Of a DNA stretch of 64,000 nucleotides, positions 52,256-60,839 are shown piece by piece; within the stretch, counting starts at the first letter, position 1, and every line of letters begins with the position of its first letter. The translations under genes were made by a program, and so were the position numbers. The DNA comes from DATJFQ01 sp035492775 (lineage in GTDB: Bacteria; Acidobacteriota; Vicinamibacteria; Vicinamibacterales; 2-12-FULL-66-21): assembly GCA_035492775.1 (NCBI GenBank), contig DATJIW010000051.1, forward strand, positions 38,311-102,310, read 5' to 3'. The notes under the pieces were generated by a model. That model was given only the letters and a program-made list of their open reading frames with translations. It did not search any database and was not told the origin of the DNA.

Positions 52256-53116
52256 ATGGAGATTCGCAATATCGCGGTGCTCGGCGCCGGGACGATGGGG
52301 CATGGGATTGCGCATGCGGCGATCGCGGGCGGGTACGGCACGCGGATGTACGACGTCAACGACGCCGCAGTAGCCAAAGGGCGTACGGTGATCGAACAGA
52401 TCGTCGCCAAGGCCGTGGAGCTGGGCAAGGTGGCCGCGGCGGACGCCGACGCCATGCTCGCGAGGCTGACACCGACCAGCCGTCTCGACCAGGCCCTCGG
52501 GGATGCCGACTTCGTCATCGAGGCCGCGCCGGAGCGCATCGACCTCAAACTGCAGCTGTTTGCCGATATCGAGCGCCTAGCCCCCGCGGATGCCGTCATT
52601 GCCACGAACACGTCGGCGCTGAGCGTTACCGAGATGGCGGCCTCCCTCGCCAACCCACGCAGAGTCGCGGGCATGCATTTCTTCAATCCCGTGCACAAGA
52701 TGAAGCTGATCGAGATCGTGCGTGCGCTCGAAACGTCAGCGGAGACTCTGCACGCGGTGGAGGAGGTCTCGAGGCGCATGGGCAAGGAGACCGTGCTCGT
52801 CCGGGAATCCCCGGGCTTCATCACCACGCGCGTGAACGCGAGCATCGGCAACGAAGCCTTTTACATGCTCATGGAGGGGGTTGCGTCGGCGCGCGACATC
52901 GACAAGGCCTTGAAGCTGGGGCTCAATCATCCTATGGGTCCGTTCGAACTCGTCGATCTGGTGGGCCTCGACACGCGGCTCAGCATCCTCGAGTATCTCC
53001 ACCGCAGCATGGGCGAGAAGTACCGCCCGTGCCCATTGCTCGCGCAGTACGTCAAGGCCGGACGCCTCGGGCGGAAAGTGGGACGCGGCGTGTACGAATA
53101 CTACGATTTGACTTGA
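52256..53116 (+). CDS. 3-hydroxyacyl-CoA dehydrogenase of the box operon
   Basis: 286 residues. AVLGAGTMGHGIAHAA (Rossmann motif), TNTSALSVTEMA, GMHFFNPVHKMKLIEIV and ESPGFITTRV match the HBD family. 3-hydroxyadipyl-CoA to 3-oxoadipyl-CoA is the expected reaction in the box route. ATG 52256 is preferred over TTG 52253; the Rossmann motif starts directly after. It is a paralogue of the gene at 19374 and shares its size and motif order. Confidence 0.92.
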   Translation: MEIRNIAVLGAGTMGHGIAHAAIAGGYGTRMYDVNDAAVAKGRTVIEQIVAKAVELGKVAAADADAMLARLTPTSRLDQALGDADFVIEAAPERIDLKLQLFADIERLAPADAVIATNTSALSVTEMAASLANPRRVAGMHFFNPVHKMKLIEIVRALETSAETLHAVEEVSRRMGKETVLVRESPGFITTRVNASIGNEAFYMLMEGVASARDIDKALKLGLNHPMGPFELVDLVGLDTRLSILEYLHRSMGEKYRPCPLLAQYVKAGRLGRKVGRGVYEYYDLT

Positions 53117-53123
53117 GACTGAC

Positions 53124-53888
53124 GTGATCAGAATCGATATCTCCGAGTCCGTCGCGACGATGACGATCGATCGCCCGGACGTCAAGAACGCGCTCGATCG
53201 GCAGACCGTCGACGAGTGCAGAAGGGCGCTGAGGGATCTGGCGTCAAATCCCGACGCCGGCGTGCTGATCGTCACCGGTGCCGGCGAAACGTCGTTCGTC
53301 TCGGGTGCGGACATCAACGACATCCGCGCGCGGGGGCGGGACGAGGGGCTTGCCGCCATCAATTCGTCGCTGTTCGCCGAGATCGAGCGGTTCCCACGCC
53401 CGACGATTGCCGCCGTCAACGGCTATGCACTGGGAGGGGGGTGCGAGCTGGCGCTGGCGTGCGACATCCGTATCGCATCCGAGACCGCCAGGTTCGGCCA
53501 GCCCGAACTCGGACTCGGGATCATCCCGGGCGCCGGCGCGACGCAGCGCCTCCCGCGGATCGTCGGCATGGGATGGGCGAAGCACCTGATCCTGACCGGA
53601 GAAATGATCGACGCGAAGCAGGCGCTTGCGATCGGCCTCGTGACGGCGATCACACCTGCCGGTCAATTGCAGATTCGAGCGCGGGAGCTGGCGAAGAAAG
53701 TCCTCCGCCAGGGTCCGCTTGCGGCCCGCCTGTCGAAGCTCGCGCTGAACGCGTCGGCGCGAGTCGATCTCGACTCGGGGCTGGTCATCGAGACGCTCGC
53801 GCAGGCGATCTGCTACGCGTCGGAAGACAAGCTCGAGGGAACGTCGGCGTTCCTCGAAAAGCGGAAGGCGAAGTTTACGGGCAAATAA
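53124..53888 (+). CDS. Enoyl-CoA hydratase/isomerase family protein
   Basis: 254 residues from GTG 53124. IDRPDVKNALD, FVSGADINDIRA, AVNGYALGGGCELALACDIRIA and GQPELGLGIIPGAGATQRL hold the oxyanion hole and the catalytic glutamate. It ends the downstream part of the box operon, 7 bases after the dehydrogenase. It could hydrate 2,3-dehydroadipyl-CoA or isomerise the 3,4-didehydro form. Distinct from the crotonase at 47778. Confidence 0.92.
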   Translation: MIRIDISESVATMTIDRPDVKNALDRQTVDECRRALRDLASNPDAGVLIVTGAGETSFVSGADINDIRARGRDEGLAAINSSLFAEIERFPRPTIAAVNGYALGGGCELALACDIRIASETARFGQPELGLGIIPGAGATQRLPRIVGMGWAKHLILTGEMIDAKQALAIGLVTAITPAGQLQIRARELAKKVLRQGPLAARLSKLALNASARVDLDSGLVIETLAQAICYASEDKLEGTSAFLEKRKAKFTGK

Positions 53889-53929
53889 GATGCGTTGGAC
53901 CGCGCCGGCTGCGAAGCCGCCCGGCGCGG

Positions 53930-54844
53930 CTAGAAAAACTTCCGCGAAATATTGAAGCCGATGAACCACGAGTCGTTCGACACGCCGCCGCGCGCGATCT
54001 GCCCCAGCGTCGTTCCGAAGCCGTTCGAGAAGTTGATCTGGAACGTGTGTCCGCCGACCCGCTTCTCCAGCGCGAAGCTCGCCTGGTTCACACCCGGATC
54101 GTAGCCGGCGAGACGCGGCGTGACCTCCGCGACGATGTACGTCGTCGGCCTGATCCGGACGCGCGTGCCAAGACCGAGCATGAACGTGTTGTTGTCGGCG
54201 ACGACGTCAGACGGCAGCGCATTCGTGTTCACGACGAAGATCGGCTCCACGTAGACCGCGGCCCTGCCCGCAAGCTTCCGCGAGACGAGCGCGCCGAACG
54301 CGCCCGAATGCTGGCCGCGCAGATTGTCCGTGCCTTCGTAGGTTGCGATGGCGTCGATCGCCAGCGGGTGCGGACCCTCGCGCCAGAAGCTGTGCTGGCC
54401 GAACAGCTCGATCGTGCGATCGCTGGTTCGATGGATGCCCACCTGCGTACCGGGCAGGAGCCCGTATCGCAGCTCGAGCCCTATCTGCGCGCCCGAATCG
54501 AAGCCGAAGAAGTTGCTGAGCAGATCGCCGAAGTCCCCCTGTCCGAGGGACCTCGTGAATCGGTGCGTGACCCGGAATGCCAGCTTGTGTTCCGGCAGGC
54601 GCAGCGTGACGGGCAGTGCCGCGAGCGTGAAGTCCGGCTGGAGGGCGTCGACCCTCGCATCGGACAGATTCTGGCTGTCCGGCTGCGGCGACGGCGACGG
54701 CGCCGCAGCCGGCTGCGGGACAGGGGGCGGCTCCGCCGGCGTTTGCGCACTCGCCGGCGAAGCAGTCAGGAGGACGGCGAACAGGGCCGCGCCGGATGCA
54801 ATCGACGCGGCGCGGACATGGCATCGCATGCGAGTAGAGGGCAT
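53930..54844 (-). CDS. DUF5777-like outer-membrane beta-barrel protein
   Basis: 304 residues from ATG 54844. A signal peptide (MPSTRMRCHVRAASIASGAALFAVLLTASPASA) is followed by a Pro/Ala/Gln-rich linker and a beta-rich domain with alternating hydrophobic residues and the final phenylalanine (NISRKFF) typical of outer-membrane barrels. LRLPEHKLAFRVTHRFTRSLGQGDFGDLLSNFFGFDSG resembles DUF5777 proteins. In other bacteria such genes sit beside cupredoxins and cytochromes, as here. Start at 54844 because the upstream TTG is unlikely. Confidence 0.78.
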   Translation of the reverse strand: MPSTRMRCHVRAASIASGAALFAVLLTASPASAQTPAEPPPVPQPAAAPSPSPQPDSQNLSDARVDALQPDFTLAALPVTLRLPEHKLAFRVTHRFTRSLGQGDFGDLLSNFFGFDSGAQIGLELRYGLLPGTQVGIHRTSDRTIELFGQHSFWREGPHPLAIDAIATYEGTDNLRGQHSGAFGALVSRKLAGRAAVYVEPIFVVNTNALPSDVVADNNTFMLGLGTRVRIRPTTYIVAEVTPRLAGYDPGVNQASFALEKRVGGHTFQINFSNGFGTTLGQIARGGVSNDSWFIGFNISRKFF

Positions 54845-54878
54845 GGCAGCGTTGACGGGTGGCAAGACGCGTCAGCCC

Positions 54879-55289
54879 TTAACCGCAATAGCCCGTGCAG
54901 GGCCCGGGGTCCGGCGTCGCCGCCGAATTGAAGCTCCCGACCATAGTCGGATGGATCGTGCAGTGGTACGCCACGTTCGCGGCGCCGACCGGGATTGCCG
55001 CGCTGGTCCCGCCCGCGGGGATTTCCCCCGTCTGCAGCGAACCGTCGTCCAGCATCACGTGATGTGTGACGATGTCCGTGTTCTTGAACATCACGAGCTG
55101 CCCGGCCTGCACCGACGCCGGGTTCGGTGAGAAGGACAGCTTGCCCTTGACGCCGACGATGTTGATCGTAACTGTCGTCGCTCCGCCAGTTCCCCCGTTG
55201 GACGGGCTGGTCGGCGCCGACGAACTTCCGCCGCAGGCCGCGAGAGCCGCCGCCGCGGCCAGCAGCATTGCCATTCCTGTTTTCCGCAT
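54879..55289 (-). CDS. Cupredoxin-domain lipoprotein
   Basis: 136 residues from ATG 55289. Lipoprotein signal MRKTGMAMLLAAAAALAACGG with lipobox LAAC. The mature part is a plastocyanin-like domain with ligands of a type 1 copper site in order: His in THHVMLDDG, then Cys, His and Met in YHCTIHPTMVG. Copper redox or electron transfer outside the cytoplasm is expected. A sigma-54-like promoter lies upstream; the beta-barrel gene follows 35 bases downstream and is probably cotranscribed. Confidence 0.88.
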   Translation of the reverse strand: MRKTGMAMLLAAAAALAACGGSSSAPTSPSNGGTGGATTVTINIVGVKGKLSFSPNPASVQAGQLVMFKNTDIVTHHVMLDDGSLQTGEIPAGGTSAAIPVGAANVAYHCTIHPTMVGSFNSAATPDPGPCTGYCG

Positions 55290-55314
55290 GAAGAAGGCCT
55301 CCAGGTCAAGGCGG

Positions 55315-55330
55315 AGCAAGTGCGGTGCCC
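55315..55330 (-). promoter_or_regulatory. Sigma-54-type promoter for the cupredoxin gene
   Basis: On the minus strand GGGCACCGCACTTGCT (55330 down to 55315) matches the -24/-12 consensus TGGCAC-N5-TTGCA at all but the first and last bases; the invariant GG and GC pairs are at the right distance. It lies 25 bases before the start codon and directly downstream of the NtrC-type activator gene. Confidence 0.65.
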
Positions 55331-55382
55331 GCCTGGACTGGCCGCAAATCGTTGGATTTACGGTGATTTGACGCGGATCCAG

Positions 55383-55408
55383 TTACGCGTCGCGTAAGCG
55401 TTTACGCG
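55383..55408 (-). promoter_or_regulatory. Tandem palindromic upstream activator sites (TTACGCG/CGCGTAA)
   Basis: Three alternating half-sites TTACGCG (55383-55389), CGCGTAA (55391-55397) and TTACGCG (55402-55408) form two overlapping perfect palindromes 55-75 bases upstream of the sigma-54-type promoter. This is where an NtrC-family activator would bind. The last half-site overlaps the stop codon of the activator gene. Binding is inferred. Confidence 0.55.
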
Positions 55409-56781
55409 GTGCTGCGGTCCTCGATCCGATGCTTCGCTAGGTAATAACTGAGCGCGCGCTGGCTTATTCCCATGGCTTCGGCCGCGTCCTTCTTGACCCC
55501 CCCGGAGCCTTCCAAAGCCCGGCGCACAGTTTCCCGTTCGGCCCAATCCAGGTTCTGCCGGAGATTGAGCGATGGCAGACCGGAAGGCGGCGTCGAAGGG
55601 ACACCCAGCAGCCGGACGACTTCCGGACCGATCAGGCGTGTGGGAGCGAGGACGACGGCGCGTTCGACCGTATTTTCGAGCTCGCGAACGTTGCCGGGCC
55701 AGTCGGCATTCTGAAGCGCCTCGAGCACCCCCGGCGCGAGCCCGTCGATTGCCTTGCCTGCGCGCTGCGCGTGCTTGCGCACGAAGTGTTCGACCAGGAT
55801 GGGCACGTCCTCGCGCCGTTCGCGGAGGGGCGGAATCTCGATCGGGATGACGTTCAAACGGTAATACAGATCCTCCTGGAACCTGCCGTCGGCAACCATC
55901 TGCCGCAGATCGCGATTGGTCGCGGCGATGACCCGGACGTCGACCTTCTGGCTGCGCTCCGAGCCGAGCGGCTCGAACTCACGCTCCTGCAGGACGCGCA
56001 GCAGCTTCGCCTGGAGCGCCGGCGCCATCGTGCCGATTTCGTCGAGGAAGATCGTCCCTCCGTCGGCGAGCGCGAACTTTCCCTTCTTGCCGTTGACCGC
56101 ACCGGTGAACGCGCCGCGCACGTGCCCGAAGAGTTCGGATTCCAGCAGGTTCTCTGGAATCGCGGCGCAGTTCACCTTGATGAGCGGCATGTCGCGCTGC
56201 GGGCTGTGGAAGTGGATCGCCCGGGCGACCATCTCCTTGCCGGTGCCGGTTTCGCCCGTCACGAGCACGGTGCTCTTCGTCTTGGCCACGATCTCCGCGG
56301 TCCGAATGACATCCTGCATCCGCCGGCTGCGCCCCACGATGCCGTAGTGATTGAACTCCTCATCGCGTTCGCTGATGAGATATCCGTGCTGCGTACGCAG
56401 CCGCTGATGATCCAGCGCGCGCGCCGCAACGACGAGCAGTTCGTCGATCTCGAACGGCTTCTGCAGATAGTCGAAGGCGCCCAGCTTGATCGCTTCGATG
56501 GCGCTTTCGATCGTCGCGTGGGCCGTCATCATGATGATCTGCGGGCGGTCGGTCTCTGGCGACGAGCCGACCAGCTCGCGGATGACGTCGAGGCCCGTCA
56601 GCTCCGGCATCAGGTTATCGATGATGAGGACGTCGAAGAAGCGGCTGGCCAGCAGCCGCTGCGCTTCGCGGGGGCTCTCGGTGGCAAGCACCTCGTGCCC
56701 TTCTTCGCGCAGCGCCTGGGCAAGGGCGTTGCGGATCTTGGCCTCATCGTCTACGAGCAGGATCGATCCAGTGACAGTCAT
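55402..56781 (-). CDS. NtrC-family sigma-54-dependent response regulator
   Basis: 459 residues. Receiver domain (about 1-125) with phospho-acceptor Asp55 in LIIDNLMPE and Lys in LQKPF, sigma-54 AAA+ domain (about 150-390) with Walker A GETGTGKE, GAFTGA loop, Walker B GGTIFLDE and R-finger region, and C-terminal Fis-type helix-turn-helix (KKDAAEAMGISQRALSYYL). It turns on sigma-54 promoters when phosphorylated. ATG 56781 overlaps the kinase stop by 4 bases, so the two are coupled and form a two-component pair. Confidence 0.96.
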   Translation of the reverse strand: MTVTGSILLVDDEAKIRNALAQALREEGHEVLATESPREAQRLLASRFFDVLIIDNLMPELTGLDVIRELVGSSPETDRPQIIMMTAHATIESAIEAIKLGAFDYLQKPFEIDELLVVAARALDHQRLRTQHGYLISERDEEFNHYGIVGRSRRMQDVIRTAEIVAKTKSTVLVTGETGTGKEMVARAIHFHSPQRDMPLIKVNCAAIPENLLESELFGHVRGAFTGAVNGKKGKFALADGGTIFLDEIGTMAPALQAKLLRVLQEREFEPLGSERSQKVDVRVIAATNRDLRQMVADGRFQEDLYYRLNVIPIEIPPLRERREDVPILVEHFVRKHAQRAGKAIDGLAPGVLEALQNADWPGNVRELENTVERAVVLAPTRLIGPEVVRLLGVPSTPPSGLPSLNLRQNLDWAERETVRRALEGSGGVKKDAAEAMGISQRALSYYLAKHRIEDRSTA

Positions 56782-58523
56782 GTCTTCGGATGCAGCGGCA
56801 GCTCGATGCGGACCTCGGTTCCCCGATCGAGCTGACTCGAAACAGTGATGCGGCCTCCAAGGCCCTCGATGATGTTGCGGGAAATCGCGAGGCCGATTCC
56901 CGTGCCGGTACGGCGGGTCGTGAAATACGGATCGAACACGCGTGCGAGATGTTCGGGTGCGATGCCGATGCCGCGATCGCGGACGGTCACGACGACGTGC
57001 GTGCCGTCCAGCCGGTGCGTCTCCAGGCGAATTGCCGGGTCGCCGCCGGATGGCGCCGGCCGCGCGTCGACCGCCTGGACGGCATTCGACAGCACGTTCA
57101 CGAGCACCTGCCGCACCCGTTCGGCGTCCGTCGTCATCGGCGGAATGCGCGGGTCGAGACCCAGCCGGACGCCATGGCGATCGCCGTCGACGGCAGCGGC
57201 GCGCACGGCATCCGCGGCCACGGCGTTGAGGTCGGCCTCCGCCAGCTCGAACTTGATCGGCCGCGCGAAGTCGAGGACTTCGCTGACGATGCGATTGAGA
57301 CGTGCAATCTCTTCGTCGATGTCCCGGACGGCGGCGTGCGCCCGTTCGGGCGTGACGTCGTCGCGGCGGAGCCCGCGCAGCGCCGCCTTGATGATCATCA
57401 GCGGATTCCGGATCTCGTGCGCGACCACCGTGGAGAGGCGGCCGAGCGACGACAGCCGCTCGCGCTGGCCCGCCTCGCGCTGGAAGCGCTGGATCGAGTC
57501 GGTCATCGAATTGAACGTCGTCGCCAGCAGGTGCGCGTCCTCATCCTGCCATCGCGCATCGGCGGGAACCGGGATCCGCCGGGTGAGATCTCCGGTCGCG
57601 GCCATTTCCCGCATCGTGGCGGTGATCGCGCCGAGCGGACGCGTCACCGATCGTGCGATCGCATAACTGATCAGTGTTGCGCCCAGCAGTGCGACAACGG
57701 CAATGCCTCCGAGCAGCGCGTGAAGACGACGCAGGAACCGCAGCTGCTCGGTGCGCGAGCGCAGGACCACCACGGTCGGCTCGCCTGCGGTGCCCGCCGG
57801 CCCGAGCGGCTCCGCGAGCGCGATGTATTCTGCGCCGTTCAGGTCGAGGCTGGGGGTAAAACCGCGCGTCGACAGCACGGCGGCGACTTTCGGCCAGAGC
57901 GTCGGGTCGATCGTGCCCGCCTGGATCACGCCACGGGCGCCGAAGACGATGTCGCTGTTCGTCAGCATCTTGAATCGCGCGGCGGCCGTGGAGTCGAGGC
58001 TCACGCCGACGATCAGTGCGCCCGCCAGCTCGCGCTCGATGAACACCGGCACCGAGACGACCTGCAGGATCCCGTGTGGAGCGGGCCAGAACGCCGTCAT
58101 TTCATGCGCGTTCGACGCCTCGTCGAGTCCGGGCTTGGCCAGGAGTTCGGCCTCGGAGATGTCGCCGCCGCCGAACCGCGCAAGCATCCGTCCGCGCCGG
58201 ACGATCACGAATACGTCGGCCTTGAGCTGCTGCTGATAGCCGCGTGCGACGTCCTGCACGGTCGCCGGGTCGTTGGTGTCCACGGCGGCTTTGAGCTTTG
58301 GCAGGTCGGCCACGAGCCGCGCTTCGTTCTGGAAGTGATCGAACCGCAGCGCGCGATACTCGCCGACGAGCGACGCCGCTTCCTCCAGGCCGTGCTGCAG
58401 CTCGCCTTCCGCCTGCCGCGTGACGGCGACATTCACGATGTACATCGCAATCGCGATCGTGACGATGGCGAGCAGCGCCGTCGCGAAGAAGATGCGGTTC
58501 GTGAGGGAGGCGAACGCCTTCAT
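56778..58523 (-). CDS. Sensor histidine kinase with extracellular sensor and HAMP
   Basis: 581 residues. TM1 near residues 10-30, a periplasmic domain (about 31-265) of the CACHE-like double form, TM2 near 267-287, a HAMP (SYAIARSVTRPLGAITATM), HisKA with phospho-acceptor His in STVVAHEIRNPLMI and HATPase motifs (NVLSNAVQAV, VRDRGIGI, GTGIGLAIS). It partners the overlapping NtrC-type regulator. Its periplasmic domain may sense a redox or metal signal because the gene before it encodes a cupredoxin-like protein. ATG 58523 overlaps that gene by 4 bases. Confidence 0.94.
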   Translation of the reverse strand: MKAFASLTNRIFFATALLAIVTIAIAMYIVNVAVTRQAEGELQHGLEEAASLVGEYRALRFDHFQNEARLVADLPKLKAAVDTNDPATVQDVARGYQQQLKADVFVIVRRGRMLARFGGGDISEAELLAKPGLDEASNAHEMTAFWPAPHGILQVVSVPVFIERELAGALIVGVSLDSTAAARFKMLTNSDIVFGARGVIQAGTIDPTLWPKVAAVLSTRGFTPSLDLNGAEYIALAEPLGPAGTAGEPTVVVLRSRTEQLRFLRRLHALLGGIAVVALLGATLISYAIARSVTRPLGAITATMREMAATGDLTRRIPVPADARWQDEDAHLLATTFNSMTDSIQRFQREAGQRERLSSLGRLSTVVAHEIRNPLMIIKAALRGLRRDDVTPERAHAAVRDIDEEIARLNRIVSEVLDFARPIKFELAEADLNAVAADAVRAAAVDGDRHGVRLGLDPRIPPMTTDAERVRQVLVNVLSNAVQAVDARPAPSGGDPAIRLETHRLDGTHVVVTVRDRGIGIAPEHLARVFDPYFTTRRTGTGIGLAISRNIIEGLGGRITVSSQLDRGTEVRIELPLHPKT

Positions 58524-59203
58524 CGGACTGAAAAATCAGCGTCCACGTCGCCGCCGCCCTCCGGGATCGTGACGGCCCTTTTCGGCGCGTCGCCACGAAT
58601 CGTCTCGTTCCAGACGGTCAGCGTGTATGTACCCGGTGGCACGTTTTCGAGGCGATATCGCCCGTCGTCGTCCGTGACGGCGAAGTAGCGGTGCGCGAAG
58701 ACGAGAATGAACGCGCTCATGTGCGAGTGGATATCGCAGAACACCCGCACGATCCCGGGATGGTCGAACCGGACAGACTTGGAGCGGCCCGTCTCGTAGC
58801 GACCCAGATCGAACGATTTTGCCTTCGAGAGTGAGAACACGTTGTGGTATGTGCGGTCGTCGTTCGGAAAATCGACGACCGTCCCCGCCACGATCGCGAG
58901 CACGTGCGGCACGAAACTTTCGTTGCGCTGGTCCATGCGGGCGTGCGGCTCTTCGCGCGTGTCAAACGCCGCGCGCGGCGCCGTCTCCAGATACACGACA
59001 CTCCGTCGACGGTCCATCGGCTCACGGGTGGACGGCATCGCCAATGCTCCGACGTCGGGGCGCGACGGCTCCGGCGCCAGGGGCGTCTTCACGTCGACGC
59101 GTCCACGGATCGTTCCAGCCGCGGCGCGGCCTCCGGCGCCTGCGGGCCAGAGCGCAATCGCAGCGGCAACGACGAGGAGCGACACGAACCGGCGCTGGAT
59201 CAT
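58520..59203 (-). CDS. Cupredoxin-like plus carboxypeptidase-regulatory-like secreted protein
   Basis: 227 residues. Signal peptide (MIQRRFVSLLVVAAAIALWPAGAGGRAAA). A plastocyanin-like core has a His in DDRTYHNVFS and then Cys, His and Met in VFCDIHSHMSAF, the order of a type 1 copper site. A beta-sandwich follows (YFAVTDDDGRYRLENVPPGTYTLTVWNE), a carboxypeptidase-regulatory-like domain. Homologues are sometimes annotated as methylamine utilisation proteins without proof. It abuts the barrel gene upstream and overlaps the kinase gene. Copper binding is inferred from ligands. Confidence 0.83.
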   Translation of the reverse strand: MIQRRFVSLLVVAAAIALWPAGAGGRAAAGTIRGRVDVKTPLAPEPSRPDVGALAMPSTREPMDRRRSVVYLETAPRAAFDTREEPHARMDQRNESFVPHVLAIVAGTVVDFPNDDRTYHNVFSLSKAKSFDLGRYETGRSKSVRFDHPGIVRVFCDIHSHMSAFILVFAHRYFAVTDDDGRYRLENVPPGTYTLTVWNETIRGDAPKRAVTIPEGGGDVDADFSVR

Positions 59204-60436
59204 TCAGAACCAGTACGCCAGTTCGGCGGACGGATACGTGCGCTGCCGGACACGGCCGCCATCGCGCCAGTTCGGCTGCACGATCACGCGCAGCGTCAGA
59301 TTGCGCTGCAGATACACACCGGCACCGAACTCGAGCCGCTCGACCGGCGCGTCCCACTCCGTCGGCTGTCCATCGAACAAGTGCTCTCCCGTTACGCGCG
59401 AAAACGTCAGCGTATCCGCACGTCCTGCGACGTACCAACGCGGCGTCACGCGATAGCGTCCTTCAACATATGCCGATGTCGCGGTGAGCGGCTGAGCGAC
59501 CAGCGGCGTGCCCAACTGGGGAATCGTCCATCGGCTGTGAATCCATTCCGCCCTCACCATCCAGTGATCCCGGGAATACTCTCCGTCGAGCCCGAACGCC
59601 GTCTGCGCGTAGGACTCGTCCCCGAGCAGCGGGTGATACTGGTTCTCGATCTCGCCGTTCACGAACTCGCCGTGGGCCGCGGACGCGCCCAGGACCAGTC
59701 CGAACAGCGGCCGCCACCCGACACGCGCAGCCACCTGCGGGCCGTCGTTGTCGTCGCTCGTGCGCGGGTTCGAGAGCGTACCCGTCGTCACGGAGGCGGC
59801 GACATCGTACCGGTCGGACGCGAAGTTCCCCTCGACGCCCGTATCCCATCGATATGCGCTTACGATAGGGACGCCGGGAGCGGCATATTCGGATCCCACC
59901 GGGTAGGATGCCCGCCAGCCGCGGCCACGCATCAGCAGCAGATCGTCGGCATTGCCCGGAATGGCATCGGGCCGGAGCGACGTGAGGTACTGATACGCGA
60001 GCGGATAGCCGATGAGCGGGTTGTCATCCACGCGATACGAGCGCCGGGCGAACGAGCCGAATACCGGGGGAATACGCCCGGCCTGAATATCGAACGGGAC
60101 GTGTGCGAACGGCCGCGCGCGTACATAAAACGCATACGGAACGACATGTTCGCCGTCCTCCGACCGTATTTCGGTCAGCACGGCCAGCCGCGGCCCAATC
60201 CGCCACGCACCCGACACCGCCGCCCGGAACATCCGGAGGGCGTTGTGTTCATAGTCGGTGTAGTTGAAGAACGCGATGTCGTCGTGGCTGCTGATCGAAA
60301 CCGACACGTTCCCGGAGACGGTGACAGCGCCCCCCGCGAACTCCGCCGGCCCGGCCGGCAGCGTTTGCGCGGGCGCCGCAGCCGCGATCGTGAGCGACAC
60401 CGCCGCACCGCCGGCAATCGTGCGGAAACGTATCAT
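59204..60436 (-). CDS. Predicted outer-membrane beta-barrel protein
   Basis: 410 residues from ATG 60436. Signal peptide (MIRFRTIAGGAAVSLTIAAAAPAQ). Many short alternating beta-strands (VTVSGNVSVSISSHDDIAFFNYTDYEHNAL, AVLTEIRSEDGEHVVPYAFYVRARPF) and the terminal motif ELAYWF with an aromatic C-terminus point to an outer-membrane barrel. LQRNLTLRVIVQPNWRDGG is a late strand. I do not recognise a named porin family. It abuts (0 bases) the cupredoxin-like gene and should be the first gene of the operon. Confidence 0.8.
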   Translation of the reverse strand: MIRFRTIAGGAAVSLTIAAAAPAQTLPAGPAEFAGGAVTVSGNVSVSISSHDDIAFFNYTDYEHNALRMFRAAVSGAWRIGPRLAVLTEIRSEDGEHVVPYAFYVRARPFAHVPFDIQAGRIPPVFGSFARRSYRVDDNPLIGYPLAYQYLTSLRPDAIPGNADDLLLMRGRGWRASYPVGSEYAAPGVPIVSAYRWDTGVEGNFASDRYDVAASVTTGTLSNPRTSDDNDGPQVAARVGWRPLFGLVLGASAAHGEFVNGEIENQYHPLLGDESYAQTAFGLDGEYSRDHWMVRAEWIHSRWTIPQLGTPLVAQPLTATSAYVEGRYRVTPRWYVAGRADTLTFSRVTGEHLFDGQPTEWDAPVERLEFGAGVYLQRNLTLRVIVQPNWRDGGRVRQRTYPSAELAYWF

Positions 60437-60578
60437 CGTCTGTAGGACGCCTTCGAGGACGAGCGCGGGCCGAACCGCCTCATTATGCGGTATATTTGTG
60501 GGATTCCCATGCGGGGCCCGCGCGTTTGCGCGGGGTATTGCGAAAGACTTGCCGGGCGTTTGACGGAGGGATTCGAGC

Positions 60579-60839
60579 GTGGCGTACATCATCTGCGAAC
60601 CGTGCATCGGCACGAAGGACTCCGCGTGCGTGGACGTGTGCCCGGTGGACTGCATTCATCCGCGTAAGGACGAGGCCGAGTTCGCGGCGACCGATATGCT
60701 TTTCATCCACCCGGACGAGTGCATCGACTGCGGGGCCTGCGTTCCGGCATGTCCCGTTGAAGCGATCTTTGCGCTCGATGAGACCCCTGAAAAGTGGAAG
60801 GAGTACATCCCGAAGAACGCGGCGTACTTCCAGAAGTAG
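60579..60839 (+). CDS. Ferredoxin with two iron-sulphur clusters (FdxA-type)
   Basis: 86 residues from GTG 60579 with GGAGGG at 60565-60570. IICEPCIGTKDSACVDVCPVDCIHP and CIDCGACVPACPVEAI contain eight or more cysteines, giving a [4Fe-4S] plus a [3Fe-4S] or second [4Fe-4S] cluster, as in 7Fe ferredoxins. C-terminal WKEYIPKNAAYF is typical of the FdxA group. A general electron carrier; it could feed BoxA or other oxygenases but there is no direct link. TATATT at 60491-60496 may be its -10. Confidence 0.92.
   Translation: MAYIICEPCIGTKDSACVDVCPVDCIHPRKDEAEFAATDMLFIHPDECIDCGACVPACPVEAIFALDETPEKWKEYIPKNAAYFQK

Noticed and set aside
60539..60554. Second sigma-54-type site upstream of the barrel/cupredoxin operon
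   Set aside because: CGGCA-N6-TTCGCA-like match has GG and GC but three mismatches, and no TTACGCG half-sites are near it. Left out as too weak.
60579..60839. Ferredoxin as a substitute for BoxA
   Set aside because: BoxA needs a flavin reductase domain, and the ferredoxin is 13 kb away with other genes in between. No evidence of a link.
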